DNA of 64,000 nt from Onthophagus taurus (taxonomy: Eukaryota; Arthropoda; Insecta; Coleoptera; Scarabaeidae): the NCBI RefSeq assembly GCF_036711975.1, contig NC_091976.1, positions 7,812,001 through 7,876,000 of the forward strand, read 5' to 3'. Positions 32,418-42,708 of the stretch are shown one piece after another; within the stretch, counting starts at the first letter, position 1; every line of letters starts with the position of its first letter. The translations under genes and the position numbers were made by a program. Below the pieces are notes generated by a model. That model worked only from the letters and a program-made list of their open reading frames with translations, did no database searches and had not been told where the DNA came from.

Positions 32418-32590
32418 AACACGAGAGGGTGGAGTTGTACCTCGTCTTTCCTCGTACTCGTATCTCGTGTACAAAATATCGCCTCAGAAGCAAAGTTAGA
32501 CGAGGCGAGTAGAAGTAGCACGAGGTAGGTCGAGCAATACCTCCACACTCTCGCTCCTCGGTCTACTGCGTTCTACATCGCGAGAGTCTA
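32418..32590. repeat. CTCG-rich imperfect inverted repeat
   Basis: CACGAGAGGGTGGAGTTGTACCTCG near 32420 is mirrored by AATACCTCCACACTCTCGCTCCTCG near 32545. The interior repeats CTCGT and ACGAG. It may be a MITE or the subterminal part of the Harbinger element; the ends are not defined. Confidence 0.4.
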
Positions 32591-32669
32591 GAGAGGGCTA
32601 TAGATTTTGTACTTTGAATTTATTTTGTGTTTCTTACGTTTGCCGAAAATATTAAAACAATACTTCACT

Positions 32670-32745
32670 TCGAACCAGTTTCTGAAGAAGGTTGCAACAT
32701 GGCATCCGAAACGTCAAACCTTTTATTAAAAGACGCACGGCAAAA
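32670..32745 (+). other. Hammerhead-like CTGAAGA...GAAACGTC segment
   Basis: TTCTGAAGA is followed by a possible stem (GGTTGC-AACATG-GCATCC, one mismatch) and GAAACGTC. A complementary GACG occurs 16 bases later. This resembles the core of type I hammerhead motifs found at the ends of some retroelements. The expected U after GACG is C here, and I cannot pair stem I. The surrounding 32310-33180 holds no gene I can recognise. Confidence 0.3.
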
Positions 32746-33187
32746 GCCGAAAGTTTCTAGTTTTAGTTCTAATCTTAGTTTAATTCACACCGGCCGTGAA
32801 AGCCTTCGTACTTATAATATTAAAACAAGTTTTATTTTTTGTGTATTATTCGTACGAACCAAGTAGAAAATCAGATCAGTCTCGTTCGTTGTAGTTATTA
32901 AGTTGAATCAATTATTGTTTAGTGTAGTGTAGAACAAAACCATTTAATTTCGTAATATAACATTTTGATAGTACATATCACATTATCATATCATCATTAA
33001 CATAAAATTGTATCATGTCTTCGCCGTTATCATTTACTTCCACGTTATTGGAAGTTTTTTCTTTGAACCAGTAGTTTATTTTACAGTAGGCAGGCGGAAA
33101 CCTCACCTACCAACCCTCTTCCTTTACTAAACTACTTTATCTAAAGAATAACATATTTTATGTGAAATCCATCCCTTTCTCTCTTCT

Positions 33188-34146
33188 TTATTTCTGTAGA
33201 GGGAAAGAACTGTGGAGTCCCATATCAATGCGCTTACCTTCCTGTATCGCCTCCTTAGCTAACACGTCAACTAGTTTGTTGTGAGTTATACCGCTATGTG
33301 CTTTCACCCATATAAATGTGCATAAAATTCCTTGTTCCGACAATGCCACAAGAGTGGATACAATGTCCAATACGCAAGGGTGGAGAGTAGTATAATGTTT
33401 GTTGTATTTTAAAGCCATCAACACACTTTGAGAATCAGACAATATTGACACGACAGAGCAACGGACTGACAAAACATACCGCAGGGCCTCAAGGATTGCA
33501 TATGCTTCCGCATATGAGGGTCCAACTTTAATTTTATGTGATATCCACTGCTGGGTACTAAGAAGGCACAACCGCAACCGTCAGATGTCTTAGACGCATC
33601 TGTGTAAATAATCAAGCTATCTTTAATCTCATTCATTAACTGATTGAATATTCCTTTATTGTGTAATGTGTTATCACTAAAATGAGGGAATATAACATGT
33701 ATCTGTTGAATATAATCAAAATATCGAATGGCAGGGAATATAAATCGACGCAGCACCCTGTGCAGGTTTGGAAAGAACTGTCTGTAAGCAACAACAAGGG
33801 GAGGTAAAGATTTCCTTCTCCAAAAATAAGCGGACACTGTTGATACTGTAAGTCTATGGATGTTCCTCGGGAGAACAATATTCGATGAAACATTTAGTTT
33901 AAGGAGTTGTTTAAATGCCACTACTTTTCTTCGTAAAAAAAGAGGTGGTTCGACCGCCTCAACATTCAAAGCTTCCATCGGAGTGGAATTCATGCCGTCC
34001 AAAACTATGCATAAAGCTTTACTCTGAAGCTTTACACTGGAGAGCATACTATAATAAAAGAATAACACAATATGCCGTTATACATCCTACTGTCTTGTTT
34101 TGGCAGTGGTACATGGGGGTTGAGGTGTCTCGTAGGTTTTCAGCTA
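33188..34146 (-). pseudogene. LINE (I/R1 group) RT C-terminus and RNase H, inverted 5' segment
   Basis: On the minus strand, frames 34068-33418 and 33577-33188 give the post-RT region (LQSKALCIVLDGMNSTPMEALNV) followed by an RNase H domain (IYTDASKTSDGCG, YAEAYAILEALRYV, SDSQSVLMAL, WVKAHSGITHNKLVDVLAKEA). One frameshift near 33560 separates them. The segment abuts, head to head, the plus-strand 3' end of what looks like the same LINE (34147-34510). Confidence 0.8.
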
Positions 34147-34510
34147 CTAAATGAAATTTGGGCACGGTCGTTTTCCATCTCATTTGTATAAGATTAAGAT
34201 TTTGTCATCTCCGACCTGAGAATGTGGAGCAGAATTTGCGGATCTGAATCACATATTGTTGAGTTGCAAATTTCATGAGAAATGCCGCCCAAGACTTATT
34301 AATGCGTTGCTTGCCTGTGGTTTTGTTTTGCCTATTAACATCGTTCATGTATTGAGTTGTAACCTGTTCAATGTTCTTTACATTATATATGAATTTTTGG
34401 TAAGGTCTAATATTGCGATCTGATGTATTGGTGAATATTACATAACCATGATATAGATGGTGGTCCTGATGGGCTAGGATCCCGCAAAGCCATAAATAAA
34501 TAAATTAATA
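34147..34510 (+). pseudogene. LINE 3' end (zinc-binding C-terminus and A-rich tail)
   Basis: The plus strand encodes FGHGRFPSHLYKIKI and SPTCECGAEFADLNHILLSCKF, the C-terminal zinc-binding segment that follows RNase H in I/R1-type LINEs. The frame then decays, and the element ends in CATAAATAAATAAATTA. Together with the inverted 33188-34146 piece it has the geometry of a twin-priming insertion. Confidence 0.75.
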
Positions 34511-34772
34511 ATTAATAATTTTATCTGTTGTTATTTTATGCTGTTGTTTAATAAGATGAATTATGATTGTATGTACATTTAAAACTATATCAATTCATTT
34601 CGATGTCAGTTGAGGATTAGTTTCTTTTGGCATTCAACATTAAGAAAGAAAAAATTAGATATGTCTTTTAAAAAATGAATATAATTTATTATTTTTATCA
34701 AAAAGAAAATTTACAACTGACAAATTACAAGATTACAATTAAGAGCAATTCTTTAAAATTAACGAGACGAAA

Positions 34773-34961
34773 TTAATTTAAATTAATTATAGTACAACCT
34801 ATCACTTCGTTTATATTAAAACTTGATGCGACATAAAATTTTCTTTCTCCGGCCGATTCACGTACGTCTATGTTTATTATGGGATGTTTACCAACTATTA
34901 TGGATTGATCATATTTGCGTATATCGAATTTTTTCCATGAATGAATGTTATAGAAATACAC
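34773..34961 (-). CDS. Isolated terminal exon of an unidentified gene
   Basis: On the minus strand a good acceptor (TCTCCTTTTAG, AG at 34963-34962) is followed by 62 codons (VYFYNIHSWKKFDIRKYD, GKHPIINIDVRES, KFYVASSFNINEVIG) and a stop. The text reads like the last blade of a beta-propeller and has no transposon similarity that I recognise. The partial WD-repeat-like gene at 62.7-64 kb is on the same strand and upstream in its sense, so this could be its last exon. That link is inference. The phase of the missing upstream exon is unknown. Confidence 0.4.
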   Translation of the reverse strand: MYFYNIHSWKKFDIRKYDQSIIVGKHPIINIDVRESAGERKFYVASSFNINEVIGCTIINLN

Positions 34962-35252
34962 CTAAAAGGAGAAATACAAAATAACAATCAGCTTAGATTT
35001 TCAATACTTATATGTATTACTTCAATATTATTTTGTTATTATCTAAAGAGATAGTTTTAACCCATCATTGGTCGTTATGTGAGATTTTCTCTATATAAAT
35101 CGATTAATTAATAAAAGGAATATTTATTGTTGTCATAGGGGTGTATCCTTGCTCCTATCGGAGATTTAGAATTTTGGGTATAAGTTAGACGTCTTGTTAT
35201 CTCTCCCCACTTCTCAGTCTACTGTCAGCGCCGGTAAAGTTGTCCGTAAAGG

Positions 35253-35510
35253 CCCCTACAGACACGTTTAGTAATTTAGTCGAGTAGCGAGTAGCCACTT
35301 ACCACTGGAACGTTTAATAGATGGCAACTGTCCACATTTAATATGCTCAAGACACTTTAGTGGTACTCAAGATGAACAGACGACGTCATCGCGCGCAATA
35401 CACTAAACTAAATTTATACGTACGCACGTGTTTAGTGGCAGTTGTGAGTAGTGGGAGTACGCTACTCGACCGAAAAAATAGAGTCAAATTACTAAATGTG
35501 TCTGTACGGG
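35253..35510. mobile_element. 258-bp MITE with CCCNTACAGACAC ends
   Basis: The left CCCCTACAGACACGTTTAGTAATTT and the inverted right CCCGTACAGACACATTTAGTAATTT are matching termini. Inside, GTCGAGTAGCG is also mirrored. It has no gene. The TTAA used by the neighbouring piggyBac starts 3 bp beyond its right end. Confidence 0.6.
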
Positions 35511-35516
35511 TCTTAA

Positions 35517-37800
35517 CCCTTTGGGTACATTTGACGACTCACGCTCGTCATGCGCAAATTTTGGCGTAATAACATTTGACGAGTCCGACTCGTCATTTCA
35601 AATAACGCAAGCTAAACGGGTGCCGGGGAACGCGCGGCGCATGCGCAGTAGGGCTGTAAAAACGATTTGAGTTTGCCGTGCGCTAATTTGTGATGATTGT
35701 TTTATGTTTTTGGTTTTGTTTTTGTTAGTTGTCACTAGCACCTAACGCTATTGCTTTGCGAGTAAAAAACTGAGATTGTTTGACGATATTTAGTTATATT
35801 TTATCTCTTCCATAATGTCAGATATTGAAACTGCATTATTCGAAAGTGATAATGAACGAGAAAATGAAGAATTTGATAGAGATGCGTCAATTAGTGAAAT
35901 GGAAAGTGAAGACAATAACGAATTGGAAGATGATAGTGATAGCGACATACAACCCATACGACGAAGACGCAACAGACTCTTATCGAGTAGTGATAGTGAG
36001 TCATCTGATCAACCATTTCAGGAGAAATGGGTTTGGAATGAAACAGAAAATATACCTAATATAAAACAATTTTCCGATATTGCTGGAATCAATCCTATTT
36101 GCCTGCGAAGAGTAAGTGATAGTCCTTCGCCATTGAATGTCTTACACCAAGTGCTCACTCAAAGTTTTTGGGATATTATAACAGAAGAAACAAATAGGTA
36201 TGCTAGACAAAAAATAGAAAAAGAAGGTTTTGTCAAGAAAAGGAATCAAAGATGGTTTCCTGTAAGTTCTGATGAAATGAAAGCATATATTGCGTTATGC
36301 ATTTTGATGTCCCAAGTAAAGAAATCAAAGTTACATATGTATTGGTCTAAACGAAATATTATAAATACACCAATTTTCGCAAACACAATGCCTCGGGATA
36401 GGTTTTTTGACATTTCAAGTTTTCTGCATTTTACAGATAATGAAATAATAAGTAAAAATGATAGAATAAGAAAAATTAGAAATTTAGTAGATTATCTCAA
36501 TAATACATTCTCTAATCTATATACTCCTAATAATGAAGTATCTATTGATGAATCTCTGATGAAGTTCAAGGGACGATTGAGTTATATTCAATTCAACTCA
36601 TCAAAACGAGCTCGATTTGGCATCAAAATATATAAACTTTGTGAATCTTCATCTGGCTACTGCATGCGTTTCAAAATATACGTAGGCAAAGATAAAGTAC
36701 AGGGTGTTGATATACCTGCTTCAGAGAGTGTAGTCATGGAAGTGGCGCAACCAATTCTAAATAAAGGCTACACATTATACATGGACAATTGGTGTTCATC
36801 GCCACAATTATTTTCTGTTTTACAAAACCAAAATACAAATGTCGTTGGAACTGTCCGAAAAAACAGAAAGCATATGCCAAAACAGCTTGCTTCATTCAAA
36901 TTGAAGAAAGGGGAATATAGAATGTTATCCTGTCGTGGTTTATTGGCATTGAAATGGAAGGACAGAAAAGACGTGTATATGCTTAGCACAAAACATGCAA
37001 ATGTTGGAATGGTAGATACAGGCAAAAGGCGAAAACTAAAGGATGGCAATTTTGAAAATATTATCAAACCTTCATGCATTGTTGATTATAATAAAGGCAT
37101 GGGAGGTGTTGATAAACATGACCAAATGCTAGCGTGCTTCCCTGTTATGAGAAAGTGTGTAAAGGGATATAAGACAATGGCATTTTATCTATTAGACATG
37201 GCTATTTATAATGCACACGTCATATATTCTAAAATAAACAGCACAAAAACCTCTGGCGTTGTATCATATCGGCTGAATATTGCAGAAGAACTATTAGAGC
37301 AAGTGTCACTGCCAAATTATAATTGCCGTGGTCGTCCTTCGCATAGTGATACACCATACCGTTTACAGGCATAAACCTGGGCACACTTTCCAGAGAATAT
37401 TCCATCAACAGAGTCCAAACAACACCCTACAAAAACATGCCGAGTTTGTTATAAAAACAAAGTTAGAAGTGAAACTACCTGGCAGTGCAAACAATACCAA
37501 GTACCTCTGCATTTACCAACATGTTTCGAAAAATATCACACTTTGCAAAATTATTAGTAATTTTCTTTTTGATATATTTAGTTGTTAGTTGAAAACTACT
37601 TGTTATTATTTTTGTTTGTTTTATTTATCATTATTATTCTGTAATTATTATAAACTTATATCTTATTTAAACTATGTATTAAATTAAAATAAACAATTTG
37701 TTACATACAAAATATTGCATTATCATACTACTTCAGATAGCAACAAATTAAATACGTTTCAGATGTATGATACTCTTTAAATAATTCAGTACCCAAAGGG
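35517..37800 (+). mobile_element. piggyBac element, nearly intact
   Basis: The ends are CCCTTTGGGTAC and its exact complement GTACCCAAAGGG, flanked by TTAA on both sides (35513-35516 and 37801-37804). The 2284-bp element contains one transposase gene with a single visible nonsense mutation. Close to the left end, the ACGAGT/ACGAGTCGGACTCGT repeats near 35535-35600 are probable subterminal transposase-binding repeats. Confidence 0.93.
35815..37557 (+). pseudogene. piggyBac (PGBD4-like) transposase, one premature stop
   Basis: The frame is open for 519 codons, then reads TAA at 37372, and resumes in the same frame to TAG at 37555 (580 codons in all). It has an acidic N-terminus, the core DDE_Tnp_1_7 domain with [22 protein letters not shown] and [16 protein letters not shown] (the three catalytic Asp regions), and, after the premature stop, the Cys-rich domain CRVCYKNKVRSETTW...CFEKYHT. 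Loss of that C-terminal domain should abolish or weaken end binding. A single base reversal distinguishes it from a complete gene. Full-length piggyBac transposases are about 570-600 residues, matching this length. Confidence 0.92.
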
Positions 37801-37870
37801 TTAAGTGTGACAGCTTCTCTCACGCGCGACCAATCGAGTCAGAGATTTTTCTTATTCTTTCTAATTGAAA

Positions 37871-37943
37871 ATGTTTCCTAGTCGCGGCAGAAAACTTGCT
37901 GAGATGGGAAGGGCGTTGTATGAAGAAGCGCAATCATTATTGA
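37871..37943 (+). CDS. Possible short first exon
   Basis: ATG 37871 opens MFPSRGRKLAEMGRALYEEA and runs to a strong donor (GA|GTGAGTAT). The start resembles the first exon of the unclassified element protein at 59433 (MSSRTYKILSLA). No following exon was found before the piggyBac fragment at 38430. The rest of 37805-38429 is AT-rich and shows nothing. Confidence 0.3.
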
Positions 37944-38429
37944 GTGAGTATAGTGCATATTTATGTTTATTTATTTGTTTTTTTTACAATTATTGCAATT
38001 TCTTTCAGTAATATTGTTTATATCATTTACTCATTCAAAAAATATATGTGTAGAAAAGTTTTGGACGACAACAATCCTGAAAGCCGTGTTGTTAATTTTA
38101 AGTCTATCTTTATTAAAAGAACCGATTTGTTTATTCTTTCTTTATATTTTGTAATTCATATTCAGTTTTCTTGTATTGTGTTCCCTCTCTAGACGAGTTT
38201 TTTTTTGTGTACCAGTTCAAGAATTTTCGGGTTTTGTTAAAAGGAAAAAGATGAACATATTGTAAAACTAAGCCGTGTTAAAACTTCGTTCGTAATGTTC
38301 TTCTCTAGCATTATTTCTCAAATGTTATTAATTAACTCCAAATAGTAAAATAAAGTTCAGTTTAATTCAAGTAAGTGTTTATCATTCAGTTCGAAAAGTT
38401 CTTCATTCTCAAGTAAGTTTATTTCAGTA

Positions 38430-39160
38430 TAAAACATGTGTGGATTCATTAGAAAGTGATTGTGATAGTGAGCATAGTTTACACACTACCGACACCGAAC
38501 AAAGTGATTTTGATGAAGAAGAGCTAGAAATGACACGTGATTGCTATTTAGGAAGGAACAATACAAACAAGTGGTCTAAGCTATTTTTTTATAGGAGGGC
38601 GTCTGTTAAGATAAGCAGAAAAAACCTAGTCGCTCATCTCCCAGGAGTAAATCTCCTGCTAAAAATACGAAAACAATTTTAGAGACGTGGAAATTATTTT
38701 TTTCTGGCGAGACCATTAGTCACCAATAGTCACCAATAGTAGTCACCAATAGTCACCAATAGTAACTTTATTTTTTGTATTGCACAAATTATAATTTGGA
38801 AAAACTTCGTGAAAAATATACTCGATCTAGAGATTGTGTTCCAACAGCTTTTCACGAAATTTCTGCTGTCCTGGGTTCGCTTTACATGGCAGGACTGAAG
38901 GAGGCAAATCACTTGTAGTTGAATAAATTATGGGCTAGTGACGGCACATGTGTTGAATGCTTCAGAGCTACAATGAGTGAAAGGAGATTTTATTTATTGC
39001 TTCGTGCAATGAGGTTAGATGACTTTCGGGGCAGAAAAGCTCGGATTGCAATTGATAATCTTGCTCCTATTCGAAAAGTGTTTGATGAATTCGTTGAAAT
39101 TTATACAGGGAAACAACAGGATGGGCCATATAAACTTAAAATTATTAAAATTATTATTAT
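38430..39160 (+). pseudogene. piggyBac transposase fragment, different subfamily
   Basis: Frame 38440-38682 has an acidic N-terminus (SDCDSEHSLHTTDTEQSDFDEEELE). After stops, DCVPTAFHEISAVLGSLYMAGLK and LWASDGTCVECFRATMSERRFYLLLRAMRLDD give the piggyBac N-terminal core. It ends at DGPYK near 39140 in an (ATT)n run, so the catalytic half is gone. A short tandem repeat of AGTCACCAAT units interrupts it at 38717-38763. Confidence 0.7.
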
Positions 39161-39169
39161 TATTCTTTA

Positions 39170-39505
39170 AAATCACGACAGTTGTTAAAAAAAACTTTTG
39201 ATATAACTGTAAACAAAGTTCACTATGTTCCGGGATTAACCACAAATCGGTTATCGGTAAGCCAATTAGTTAAACAAGGCAATGAAGTGCGATTTAATGA
39301 AAAAGGTTGTTGAATATACAATAAACTAGGAGTTGCTATAGCAAGCTTAGTTGATAATGTGTATAAGTTAAATCTTAATAAATCAGTAGGTAGTTTATTT
39401 TTCGCAGTAACGGGAGAGATATGGCATCGTAGATTTGGTCATCACAACTACAAGGACCTAAAGCTAATGAGCAGCGGGATAGTTGATGGTATGGATTGTA
39501 AAGGT
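39170..39505 (+). pseudogene. copia pol fragment 1 (protease end and pre-integrase)
   Basis: VHYVPGLTTNRLSVSQLVKQGNEVRF and WHRRFGHHNYKDLKLM are the copia segment between protease and integrase. One stop interrupts it. The frame is cut after DCKG by the LINE at 39506 and resumes exactly at 41068 with TIEQISNCQVC. Confidence 0.85.
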
Positions 39506-41060
39506 TCTTGGTGTAGGAGTAATGGGCTCAGCTTGTCACTCGGAGAAGGAAGCTACAAATAAAAGCACCCTCCATGGAAAGCAGAACTATTAATCTCAAA
39601 ACAGAAGCTAAATACCTAGGGGTAATACTAGACAGTAAACTAAACGAGAACTCACACTTAGATAAGGTGAAGAAAAGAGCCATCATGGCAAACCAGATCT
39701 GCCGCAGGCTCCTAGGAAGGAACTGGGATCTCAAACCACGAATGGCTCATTGGGCCTACGTAGCAATAATCAGACCTATGGTCGCCTACGCCTCATTGGT
39801 TTGGTGGCCAAAAACAAAACATAACATAGCACAACATCAGCTGGCACAAATCCAGCGGTTAGCATGTCTTAACATAACGGGTGCAATGAGATCCTGTCCG
39901 ACGGCTGCTTTGGAAGCCCTACTCGGTCTCACACCGCTCCATTTATATATACAAAAGGAGGCAGCCTTAAGTGCCTTATCACTGAAAACAGTTTCTTCAC
40001 TCAAGTTGATGCAGGGTAACCTCAGAGGACACCTCGAGATCCTCAAGGACCCATGTCTAAATCACCTGATTGAAATTAAAACGGACCTCATACCGACGGA
40101 ATACAATTTCTGCCAGCCGTATAAGGTCACATTTAGAAGCAGGGATGATTGGGCGAAGGGCGGGCCTCAACTAAAAAGAGGAGCCCTAGCCTGGTACACC
40201 GATGCTTCAAAGACAGTAAGATTTGGAGTAGGTATGGGCATCAGTGGACCAAATTGCCCCTCAGCTCGGACTTAACAATTTTCCAAGCAGAAGTTCTTGC
40301 TATAAACTTCTGCATCGCTTTGAACCTACAGAAGGGACAAAAAGGTGCATCCATAAACATTTTCACAGACAGTCGGGCCGCCTTAAAGGCAATTCAGGCC
40401 TACACGTGTGACTCCGCACTGATCAGAGAGTGTACCAACAACCTGAGAGAACTCGCTAGGGGCAATGATGTTACCCTATGGTGGGTTCCAGGTCACAGCA
40501 ACATTGAGGGCAATGAGAAGGCCGACAAGCTGGCCAAAGAGGCAGCGAACACGCCCTTCATTGGACTCCAACCTGGTTGTGGACTATAAAAAAGCCACCT
40601 AAAACAAATAATCAACAACTGGGAGGTTTCAAAGATAGCCTTACGCTGGGAAGAACTCCCAGGTCACAGACAAGCGAAGGGTATGATAACTCCGTCGCAA
40701 AACAAAACCAAAGAGGTTTTATGCCTCAGCAAAGGGGATCTAAGCACGCTCTCAGGCTACCTGACCGGCCATGCGCCCCTAAAATACCACCTCTTCCACA
40801 TTGGACAAGCTGAGGATCAAACTTGTCGAGTCAGAAACTGCTGAACATATACTGTGTAATTGCGTCGCCAGAGGCCGTCTAAGACACTACATTTTCGGTA
40901 AAACTCCCCTGTTACCTACCAACATAAAGGTTCAACACCTCAGGACAATATAAAGGTTCATTAAGGACGTTGGCCCTCCAAAGGCTAAAGTTACAATAGA
41001 TCTTATAGGTGGCGGTAACGAGAGGGGCCGCTCTCCTCAGTCCGGCAGCAATAATAATAA
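39506..41060 (+). mobile_element. 5'-truncated RNase H-bearing LINE, flanked by TAAAGGT
   Basis: A perfect 7-bp target duplication TAAAGGT (39499-39505 and 41061-41067) flanks it. The tail is an (AAT)n run following GTCCGGCAGC. The coding remnant shows the post-RT region (YLGVILDSKLNENSHLDK), an RNase H domain split by a frameshift (WYTDASK; NIFTDSRAALKAI; WWVPGHSNIEGNEKADKLAKEAA) and a decayed C-terminus up to about 40870. The RT core itself is absent. It is inserted in the copia element. Confidence 0.88.
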
Positions 41061-41067
41061 TAAAGGT

Positions 41068-42704
41068 ACAATAGAGCAAATATCAAACTGTCAAGTATGT
41101 TGTGAAGGGAAACAAACAAGATTGCCATTTAAGAACAAAGGTAATCGAGCAACGAAATAATTGGAGGTTATACATGGTGATCTATGTGGACCGATGGAGG
41201 TAATATCTTTGAGAGGTTCGAAATACTATTTAGTATTGGAGGATGATTATAGTCGAATGGTGTTCGTTTATTTCTTGAAAACAAGAAAAGTTTAAAGAGT
41301 TTAAGAATTTTGTTGAAAATCAAAAGAAAAAGAACTTTATTTTCTTTTCCGAACCGATAATGGAAAAGAGTTTTGCAATAATGAGTTTGATAATTTGTTG
41401 AAGAAATATAGTATATTACATCAAAAAACAAACACATACACTCCTGAACAAAACGATTGTTGAAAAAGCTAGATGTCTTCTATTTGATGAAATTAGAAAC
41501 AAAACTTTGGGCTGAAGCAGTGAATACTACGGTCTACCTTACAAACAGGACTTTGATGGCTGGTTTAAACAGTCAAACTCCTTTTGAATTGTGGATGAGA
41601 AAGAAACCAAATGTGAGTAAATTAAGAATATTTGGTAGTTCGGTAATGGTACACATACCAAAAGAAAAACGTCACAAATGGGACAAAAAGTCAAAAAAGG
41701 TTTTTCTAGTTGGTTATTCAGAAAATGTTAAGGGTTATAGATTATATGATAAAGAAAATAATTGTATTATCATTAGCCGAGATGTAAAGATAACTGAAGA
41801 TCTGAGTATGAAACTGGATATTTTTATGAACAATGATGAATCAGAAGAAGAAACTACGAATTCAGTGGGGGATAAAAATCCAGAAGAAAAAGAAGAAACC
41901 AGGAAGACAGAAGAACAGTTGGCAAACATTGAAAATGTGACAGATGAAAACCAAAGGGAAACAGAAGAAGTGAGAAGATCTTCTAGAGTTCCGAAACCGA
42001 AAAATTATGAAGATTCTGTCACTTATTTATGTACAGCAGGAAAAGAAATTAGTGAGGATCCTGAAACGATAAGTGAAGCCAAGAATCGACCTGATTGGGA
42101 AAGGTGGAAGGAAGCCATAGAAGAGGAACTACAGTACTTTAGGAGAATCAAGCATGGGAAGTAGTTAATGGGTCTCATAAAGGAAGTGTAGTGGATTGTA
42201 AGTGGGTATTTAAAACAAAATCATATAGTGATGGGCAAATTAAATATCGTGCGGTACTAGTGGCAAGGGGTTTCACGCAAAAGTATGGAGTAGACTACAT
42301 GTAACTTTTTTTCCTGTGGTGCGGCATGCTACATTAAGATTACTTATTGGACTTTCAGTACAATTTAATTTAAATATTGGTCATTTAGATGTTAAAACAG
42401 CTTTCTTAAATGGTCAGTTAAATGAGGAAATATTCATGAAATTACCAGAGATTTAATTGTGGTATAAAGGGAAAAGTTTTAAAACATAAAAAGGCAATAT
42501 ACGGACTTAAACAATCGTCCAAAGCTTGAAATGACAAAGTAAATGAGGTATTAGAAAATTTGGGATATGAAAGATCAAAAATTGAGCCTTGTGTTTATTT
42601 TAAAAAGGGTAATGGGTTAACTACTTTGTATGTAGACGATTTTTTTGTTTTTTCAAACGATAATTCGGCAACTGTATTTTTAAAGGCTAAATTGGCTTCT
42701 GTGT
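41068..42704 (+). pseudogene. copia pol fragment 2 (integrase and reverse transcriptase)
   Basis: The integrase zinc end (CQVCCEGKQTRLPFKNKG), HGDLCGPM, FRTDNGKEFCNNEF and LWAEAVNTTVYLTNRT are present, then the variable linker with the RRSSRVPKPKNY motif. The RT has CKWVFKTKS, GHLDVKTAFLNGQL and catalytic LYVDDF. Several frameshifts and stops (for example near 41290, 41460, 42165, 42300 and 42455) make it inactive. It is cut at TTAA 42705 by a piggyBac element and continues at 45065. Confidence 0.88.
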
Positions 42705-42708
42705 TTAA

